Assembly: GCA_029216955.1 (NCBI GenBank)
Contig: JANAVB010031417.1
Location: 15,955,555 to 16,019,554 of the forward strand
Source: Iris pallida
Taxonomy: Eukaryota > Streptophyta > Magnoliopsida > Asparagales > Iridaceae
DNA: 64,000 bases
Reading direction: 5' to 3'
The number at the start of each line of letters is the position of its first letter. The first letter of the stretch is position 1. Positions 56,346-64,000 of this stretch are shown piece after piece. Position numbers and translations under genes: made by a program. Under the pieces are notes generated by a model. It searched no databases and was not told the origin of the DNA. It was given only the letters and a program-made list of their open reading frames with translations.

Positions 56346-58288
56346 GCTCTTCCTCCAGCCTTTGCACCCTTTTACTATTTTGGTTGTTACATTTATGCTT
56401 ATGTCTCATGACCCTCTTTGTAACTTGGGTCCTTGATGGTAATGCTTGTACCATGTTAATCCTGAACATGTTCCATGTCAAATCCCTATTTTGGAAATAG
56501 GTATATGACCGTATTTTTATATTTATATAATTTTAAATTTTGTACATTTTTAAATATTATTATTTTGGATCTTGATATGCCTTGACTACTGAGCTATGAT
56601 TTTCACTTGATTCCTATTATTAGTGTTGTTACAATTATTATTATTATTATTATTTTTGTATTTGATTCAATTCCTATATCCTCCCAAAGGAAACCCCAAC
56701 CCTAAAATCTAACCCTCCTCTCCTTCACTCCCCTCTCAGCCGCCAGCTCTTCCCCCCCACAAACCTAACCCTAGCCCTAAGCCTCTCTCCCCCGCCCCTC
56801 AGCTCACCCTCCCTCAGCTCTCTCTCCCCCGAGCCTACTCTCCTTCTCCACCCTCACTCTCCCAATTGCTCTCTCTCTCTCTCGTTCTTCTTTCTCTCCC
56901 TCTCATTCCCGTATACGGCCCGGCCACCAGCCACCGTGACCGCCACCAACACCCACGAGCACCACCACCTTCACCATCTCCCCCACGACTACCACCATCT
57001 TCGCCGCGGCCACCGCCGGCCGCCACGACCACCGCAGCCACCATCATCGTCATCTTCAGCACCACCACCATTTCCAGCCACCACTGCTCCCATCTCCTCC
57101 GTCCCCTCTTCCTGGAGCCGCCACCACCATGGCCTCCTCCCCCTCCACTTCAGCCAGCACCGCCCTCGCCATCATCGCCGTCTCCGACTTCTCCTCCTCC
57201 CATTTCCTGGCTCAGCGTGGCGCTGCTGCCTCCCTTCGCCGGGAGCCACGACCCGCCTGGCCGCCGCCTACCTCGGCAGCACCCTCGCCTCCGCGTCTCC
57301 TCCCCCTCTTTGTTCTTCCCCGGCGCGGCTCTTGCCGCTACTGTCACCTCCGCCGGAGCCCGACCGACCCCGGTGAGCTCCTCCGCCCTTTCTTTCTCTC
57401 CTCCTCGGGCAGCATGCTGCCTCGAGCAGCGCACCCTCGGGGTACGAGTCCCTCGTTTTACGTACGTCTCGGGAAACGAGCCCTCGAGCTCCGTGTATGC
57501 CTCGAGCAGCGAGACGCTTTGGGCCCCGCGCTGCTCGGGTTATGTGTCATCTCGATACGCGTACACCATGGCCTACGTGCTGCCTCGGTTCTCGTGTCGC
57601 CTCAATTCGCGTGTTGCCTCGGGCAGTGAGACGCTTCGAGCCCCGCGCTGTCTCGGGCACCGTGCTATCTCGGTTTGCACGTTGTCTCGATTCCCGTATC
57701 TCGGCCTTTGTGCCATCTCGGTTTTAGTATCGCTTCGATTTGCGTGCACGTGCTGATTTGTGCACCGCCTTGATTTGCGTGCTCGCTCCGATTTGCGTGC
57801 CGTATTGGTCTTTGTGCCGTCTCGATTCGTGTGCACGTCTCGATTTGTGTATTGCGTGATTCGTGCACCATCTTGATATTCGCGATCCCTCGGCCTACGT
57901 GTACGTCTCGATTTACGTGTACTTGTCTCCTGTTCGTCTCGATATTCGAGTCATCTCGATTCTCGTACGCGTCTCGATATACGTACGCGTCTCGATACTG
58001 GGATATACCGTATCGGACGACTCGGATGGGTCATCCACACCTCCGAGGACACGAGCACGACTCACTTGTACGGATTGTCCCTATATGTCCCGTGTCCGAC
58101 TCACGGTCGGGTAACGGCTTTGGCTAACTTTACTTGTGGCGGTGATTGTGCTTGGGTTAGGGATTTATGAACATATGTTGTGGTGCGCCCTGCGAGGCAG
58201 TTATTTTATTATTATGCATGTTGGCTTGGCGCCCAGTACGCATTGTAGCGCTGCTGGAGGTCGGGACTTAGTGGTCTCGGGTTCGAGT
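56346..58288. other. Element H LTR-like sequence, right part
   Basis: No gene is supported. AT-rich to 56680, then CT- and Pro-codon-rich (56700-57400), then the imperfect repeats below, then a short tail cut by element F at 58288. The long open frames here (for example 56866-57756) are by-products of CCN/CTN repetition. Similar GC-rich blocks occur inside element C's LTR, so I read this as LTR leader sequence. Confidence 0.45.
57430..58010 (+). repeat. Imperfect ~20-bp repeats of TCTCGATTTGCGTGC
   Basis: About 25 degenerate words of the type GTCTCGATTYGCGTGYAC, plus a longer duplication containing GAGACGCTTYGRGCCCCGCG near 57510 and 57631. CG-rich and T-rich words alternate regularly. Confidence 0.7.
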
Positions 58289-60679
58289 TGTCACGCCCCG
58301 CTCCCGTAGGAGCGATCGTCCTCGCTAAGGCGTGATGTCGCACGAGCCTAGATTAGGCTCGTGCAAGGCAGTTTCATAACGGCCGATTACATCGGCGGCG
58401 ACGGGGTCGTCGCACAGAAGTCCCAAGCAGAAATATTGAAACATGCAGCAGAATTTAAGAACAAGTACACGTGAACACAAGTCATTCAAAAAGAAGCTCT
58501 TTATTGATATTGAATACAAGATTACATTTGTGGGCGCAAGGCCAAATTATAAGTCTCTCGTGCTCACTTTTCTCTCGATTACAAGTCACTCTGCTCTCTC
58601 TCATCTCTCGATTACACTGCTTGAGCCAGCGGAAGCTTCGGAAGGCGATGTCCATACATTATGTCCTGTATAAGTCTTCAGTCCACGCGGTCGCACGCTT
58701 CGAATCGCCAAGGAACTCCGTGCCTCGACGCATCCAAGCGAGCTCCACGCCACGAGCTTCTACCTGTGCCTGCACATGAAACACTGTGTGGGTGTCAGTA
58801 CTCAACTGTACTGGTGGAGTGAGCTCCTCGCCCACCCATACAAAACCTACACGTTTCATTTACTTTGTGCAACATAAACCCTTTTACGATTGTCTTTCTA
58901 TTCTTGCCTTAGGATCAGTTTTAGGACCGGCGCCTTAGCGCAACTTGCGAATCAGAACCATCCCGTGCTTGCAATGTCAACGTTAACTCATACTTTGGCT
59001 CTATCAAGTCGTGTTTGCCTTACGGCCAAAATCAGAGACGCAACTACGTGATAGACTCTATTTCCTTGCATCTAGACCTTTCTCGTGCTTGTATTGTCGA
59101 CGCACCGACTTATACTTGTCTTTCGTGCCAAACTCTTGGACGTAATGACTCGGTCGTGCCATGAACTCAATTCGTGCTTCAATATCTCTGAGGCAGTGCC
59201 TCCTCGCTTAGTCTTGCCTATACTTTAGCTGTGACAACGCGGCCGTGCCTCATATTTCGAGGTCGTGCCCAGCAACTCAACGTAACTTCACACAACTTGC
59301 CCTACGGCCCTTCTCGACTTAACTCGCACAACTCAAGCCTATCTCATGCAACTCTATGCCAACAACTTAACACTCGACGCCGCATCTCGTGCCGAAGCAC
59401 GCCGCCTTCGTTATAGCCAAATCTTAGGCCCAGACCTTGTGTTCTCTAACTTCATACATATCCAACTCAACTCAATCCAAAGGCACACACGCGGATTGTC
59501 GCCCGTGCCGACACATCTATATGAAAGGTCACTGGCATTAACTAGCCATAGTGGACATAGCCTGGCAAACGGGATCCTTGCACTGCAAGTAGCGATCCCC
59601 GATGCAAGTCCCCGTACTACCAATTGCCTATTACCCAGCTCGGCTATAATCTGTTCTTCCTAGGCCGGATCGGTCCCTGGCCCAAGGCTTCCGATCCGAA
59701 GAACCATCGCCCTTGTCGACAAGTTGTCCATGACCACGCGCCTACGCTAACTTCTAGACTTAACGTAAATGCATGGTCTCATCATCATCAATTAGTTCTT
59801 TTGCTTTACTTCTTCTACTTTTCCCTACTTTCTTCGCAGAGCCCAAACCAGGGTTGCTTCGGCGACTGAACCACAGTCCCGATATATTTCCTCTCGGCGA
59901 CTAACCATCGCTTAGACTTAACATTCTTTGAAACTCCGGGAACGGCTACTGCATAGCCTTCCCACTTTAACTTGAACACAACGTGTTTCCTTAAGTATCG
60001 ACAGACCGTGGCTAACTTTCCACTGAACCAACCGTGGCTCGTGCCTTAAACCGACTCGTGTTCTACGAAACACTATCGTCCAAGTCGTACTTCATATGAC
60101 GGGCCTTGGGATCATGGGACTATTTAACTTGACAACCGCAGAATGAGCGGGACAGCACTTAGAATGACTTAGGTCGACCGATATAACTTTGCCTAACTTA
60201 CTCAAGCCTACAACTTAACCCAAGGGACGAGCAAAGGCTATGACAAGCCTTGCGCACTAGAACCGTGCACGCTTTATCAAGCGTTTATGGGGGCGACGCC
60301 TACGACTTAGGCAAGTTCATAGTTTTGTGTCGAAGACCAACTTTTCTTCTCCCAAGTCATGGGACGAAGGACCGAGTGTCATTTTTCAAAGCACGCCGTG
60401 CACCAACTCTAAGCCGACCGTGGGACGTTTTTCATGTTCTAACTCATTTTGACCCGTCGGGATTATTCCCTTAAGCTATGTGGATTCGTCTCTTTTATTA
60501 TTATTAAGCCTACTTGTGCAAGTTGAAAACATGATTTATTATGTGAAGGCAAAGATGAGGCAAGTTCACCGAAACTATCCCACCTGAGCGATGTCTCCGA
60601 GCAAGCCGTTGCAAGGCTAAGTCCGAACGCCGTCGGCGTTTCGATTCCTCCGATTGACTTTGCGGGACGGGGCACTACA
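58289..60679 (-). repeat. Element F 3' LTR (2391 bp)
   Basis: On the plus strand TGTCACGCCCCG to GGGGCACTACA. Its first 845 bp align with 63156-64000 with few changes. AATAAA on the minus strand at 58505-58500 is a likely poly(A) signal. Short ORFs inside recur in both LTRs but show no family signal. Confidence 0.88.
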
Positions 60680-63140
60680 ACATACACCACTCAGAACAAG
60701 TCTCGTCCTCGAGACTTTCCTGAAGGCAAGCCATTCTACCATTTCTAGGGCCAAGACTTAATCGTGCCTAGATGCGGGACTATCGCACACACTTCGTCTA
60801 CGCGTTCCTTCGATTTTGAGCCACGCTCGCACGACTATCAATCCTTTCGTCAACATAATTTCAAGGTCTCGACACTCTCGTTTCCCAAGTCATGCTTGAA
60901 CTCAACGTATCACTTGGCTGGATCGTGCACGCATTCCAAGCGTCCCTAAAATACATGCATTCAGCCAAGCCGCATGATAGAGAATTTGTCATTCTCACTC
61001 GAGTCGCATCGTGCACAGACCCAGGCGTCCCTGAAATATATGCATGACAGCCGAGTCTCGTGAGCAGGGTTTCCTATATTCGTGATTCACGCTATCCATC
61101 CATGCCAATCCTCAGGATCAATCTTCGATTTATAACTCTTGCAACAGGGACGTTTCGCCTAACCGCTAGGCCAATCTTTGCGAGGCTAAGTCAATGTCAG
61201 GATTGGAATCATAGTTCTCCAACAATAATACCAACACTGACCCCAATCCTAGGGTCAAACCATAGTCGATAGTACGGGGTTTTCTACCCAAGCTCGCGTC
61301 ACTCAGATTTCTAAGCATCGAGTATGATCACCTATTCGCATCAATGTGTTCGTTGCGCAGAATTCAAATCCGTTCAATCGCCAATTCTAACCAATTCATG
61401 TATTCGGTCATGAGGTCATCTAGCTCGACAATACGTTGTGCCCCAATCTCACGCGAGTCCGATTATCCACGGTGGTTCGTGAATCACCACGCAACGCTCC
61501 CACGGAATAATCATTCTCATCGGGGCGTAACTCTTGTTTGAGACTAGACTCATTCATTCTCGATACGCGGATTGGACCTACTCAATCCTCAAATTTAATC
61601 GTCAAGCACACATAATCATTCTCGAGTCACCTTCGCGTCAAACCACAAGTCGAAGCAATCAAATTACCACGCCGTGCATGTTCGATCACCCCCGCTGTAT
61701 GAATCACCATACCAGCGCTCACGCGGAAGTGATCGCCCTAATCGGTGCGACGCATGTGCGAGGCTGGAGTTGCGCTCGCATAAGACAAGAATGTCGAAGT
61801 TGTGGTTATCGACGAAGCAAATCCAACCATTTTCATTTTCGTCCAAGCCAAGATTTCAATTCGATAGTCCGTTTGTCATTCGTTCAACCAGAAAATCCTC
61901 GAGCCAAGTTTATCTTTTTCTTTGACACCTTTTAACATCCTGAGTATAGCATCCATCGGAATAATGACATTTACACAATCGTCATTCGCCGAGTCAGAGT
62001 ACCCCCGAGTTATCGTATATCGGTCTTTGATACGCCTCAATACCATCGACGATATGCGTAACCTGACGATCTTTCTTTGCAACCAATTTCGAGTCGTGCG
62101 ACTGATGCTATTGTCCGAACAGGATATTCCACCATTCCTCAATATTCAAGATCAAGTTCCGTCGCTCTTCCTCAGGCTCATTTCAAGATCGTTGCTCAAA
62201 ACTCAAGTCACATTTCATTTGAATCAATCCGAAATCGTACGTGCGATCCTCTAAGTTTCCTCGATCAAGACCATTCATTTTCATTCCATCATTCCGAATC
62301 ACTTCGATATCGTTTTCTAACTCGCATTGCCTATTCGCAAGTTGTCCGAACGAGATGCTCGTTCGGGACATACGGAGTCACGATCGACTAAACGTGACGC
62401 GTTCTAAGGCTCTACGCGATCGCATCGTCTCGCCGACATACTTGTTGTTACTCGAAATCCTCAATCTTGCTCGAATGATCTCCAAGAAAATCCATACACC
62501 ACTCGAATTCGAGCCATACGATCTAGTCCTCAATCACGTTCGTGTCATTCGCTAAGACACCTTCGGATTCGTTTGACGAATCCCTAGCGTAATCGCTCAC
62601 GTCGCATCGACGGACTAAGTCGTTCGCACTATTCCTCGAAATCCAAGTCAATCTTCCGTGTACGCCTAAGCGTTAACTCGATAGTGTTCCTATCGATAGA
62701 CACTCTAAGTAGCTCGTTCCCGACCGAGCGGTACTTGATATCGCTCGTAATTCGTTTGCACCAAAAGGTCGAGGTGCGCGACACGCGACGCAACTTAGCC
62801 AAAAGGCCGTGCACATGGCTATCCCGTGCGGACTATGTTTCGAGTTTGCACGCTCAATTGCTAAGGTCGATGTAGGACTATTCGGGCACGCACACGACAT
62901 GTCAACTTAGCAAGTATTTTCTATCGAGTCAAGTTCGACACCGTTCGGCACAAAGGCCTACGATGCATCCGGCGATAGCCTACCGATACGTTCGAATGAA
63001 CGCTTTTACGAGCTTTTGAAAATATTAGACTTATTGTATGGACATGCCGAGGGACATTCGAGAGAGAGCGCACACATATATTCCAACAACGAGCTTTCAA
63101 AACTGAGAATTCGACGTGAAGTCTAAGGACGTAAAGCCGT
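60680..63140 (-). other. Interior of element F, non-coding
   Basis: About 2.46 kb with frames no longer than ~133 codons and no retroelement motif in any frame. The hairpin AGTCTCG-AGGA-CGAGACT (60716-60699, minus strand) lies 19 bases before the 3' LTR, in the position of the polypurine-proximal hairpin of elements C, D and E. Confidence 0.65.
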
Positions 63141-63152
63141 GCTCTGATACCA
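63141..63152 (-). promoter_or_regulatory. Primer-binding site of element F
   Basis: TGGTATCAGAGC on the minus strand, three bases after the 5' LTR end (TAA spacer), the same spacing as in element D. Confidence 0.9.
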
Positions 63153-63155
63153 TTA

Positions 63156-64000
63156 TGTCACGCCCCGCTCCCGTAGGAGCGATCGTCCTCGCTAAGACGT
63201 GATGCCGCACGAGCCTAGATTGCGCTCGTGCAAGGCAGTTTCATAACGGCCGATTACATCGGCGGCGACGGGGTCGTCGCACAGAAGTCCCAAGCAGAAA
63301 TATTGAAACATGCAGCGGAATTTAAGAACAAGTACACATGAACACAAGTCATTCAAAAAGAAGCTCTTTATTGATATTGAATACAAGATTACATTTGTGG
63401 GCGCAAGGCCAAATTACAAGTCTCTCGTGCTCACTTTTCTCTCGATTACAAGTCACTCTGCTCTCTCTCATCTCTCGATTACACTGCTTGAGCCAGCGGA
63501 AGCTTCGGAAGGCGATGTCCATACATTATGTCCTGTATAAGTCTTCAGTACATGCGGCCGCACGTTTCGAATCGTCAAGGAACTCCGTGCCTCGACGCAT
63601 CCAAGCGAGCTCCACGCCACGAGCTTCTACCTGTACCTGCACATGAAACACTGTGTGGGTGTCAGTACTCAACTGTACTGGTGGAGTGAGCTCCTCGCCC
63701 ACCCATACAAAACCTACACGTTTCATTTACTTTGTGCAACATAAATCCTTTTACGATTGTCTTTCTATTCTTGCCTTAGGATCAGTTTTAGGACCGGCGC
63801 CTTAGCGCAACTTGCGAATCAGAACCATCCCGTGCTTGTAATGTCAACGTTAACTCATACTTTGGCTCTATCAAGTCGTGTTTGCCTTACGACCAAAATC
63901 AGAGACGCAACTACGTAATAGACTCCATTTCCTTGCATCTAGACCTTTATCGTGCTTGTATTGTCGACGCACCGACTTATACTTGTCTTTCGTGCCAAAC
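63156..64000 (-). repeat. Element F 5' LTR, partial (845 bp visible)
   Basis: Collinear with 58289-59133, offset 4867. Carries the same terminal hairpin (63166-63181). The rest lies beyond the window. Confidence 0.88.

Larger units (their letters stand above)
58289..64000 (-). mobile_element. Element F: non-autonomous relative of element D (minus strand, cut by window end)
   Basis: Minus-strand order: 5' LTR (64000 side to 63156), primer site (63152-63141), non-coding interior, polypurine-proximal hairpin (60716-60699), 3' LTR (60679-58289). LTR ends TGTAGTGCCCCGTCCC...GGGGCGTGACA and the first ~30 leader bases are shared with element D, but the body of the LTR and the interior are different. 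No gag or pol is visible. It is therefore probably mobilised in trans by D-like elements (inference). Confidence 0.85.

Noticed and set aside
56866..57756. 296-codon Pro/Ser-rich ORF with overlapping 146- and 166-codon frames
   Set aside because: Three frames are open at once over a CT/CG-rich repeat, and no signal peptide or family motif convinces; read as LTR leader.
61534..61935. 133-codon ORF in the interior of element F
   Set aside because: No retroelement motif and antisense to the element; composition is like the surrounding non-coding DNA.

Overview
The window is repeat-rich nuclear DNA of a flowering plant. It is almost wholly nested Ty3/gypsy LTR retrotransposons, and no host gene, tRNA or rRNA was recognised. 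The plant assignment rests on plant-type Tat and Tekay (chromovirus) pol proteins, plant mobile domain (PMD) proteins, an initiator-Met-tRNA type primer site (TGGTATCAGAGC), 5-bp target duplications and very AT-rich LTRs. I name the elements A to H for reference.

Left third (1-29026): element B is a Tat-lineage element on the minus strand. Its 5' LTR is 28127-29026; gag, protease, RT and RNase H, a second archaeal-type RNase H and integrase run 28124 to 19183 with several nonsense mutations. Beyond integrase, on the opposite (plus) strand, lie a broken small gene (18778-19098) and an intact spliced PMD/coiled-coil gene (13964-18084). Element A (295-13936, plus strand, 2266-bp LTRs, TSD CTAAT) sits inside what looks like intron 1 of that antisense gene. 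A is a related Tat element that has lost gag, protease and RT, but its own antisense three-exon PMD/coiled-coil gene (11323 to 6910) is intact, with a TATA box and a poly(A) signal. Between integrase and the antisense gene both elements carry hairpins with a near-constant ~20-nt loop (CACGTCCACATTACCTCTGA in A) and stems of different sequence. A's 5' LTR is followed by a 1.3-kb near-identical copy of the DNA that flanks its 3' LTR, TSD included.

Middle (29027-38283): a 4.9-kb solo LTR (G, minus strand, TSD AACGA); a gag-only chromovirus remnant (E); a fragment of a hAT-type BED zinc finger between two copies of an LTR start; and the left part of an LTR-like sequence (H) containing a TTGCCGCATGGC minisatellite.

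Right (38284-64000): element C (38284-56024, TSD TGCCG) lies in the H minisatellite. It has 3.54-kb LTRs and only 2.4 kb of non-coding interior. Its 3' LTR is split by element D (45382-53604, TSD ATCAC), a Tekay chromovirus with 1667-bp LTRs and complete but mutated gag-pol plus chromodomain. Element H resumes to 58288, where element F begins (minus strand, LTR 2391 bp, 2.5 kb non-coding interior, second LTR cut by the window end). F shares LTR ends, primer site and leader with D, as expected of a non-autonomous partner.

The most notable signals are the covarying hairpin families (post-integrase hairpins in A and B; polypurine-proximal and LTR-terminal hairpins in C, D, E, F and G) and the intact, spliced antisense PMD genes carried by decayed elements.
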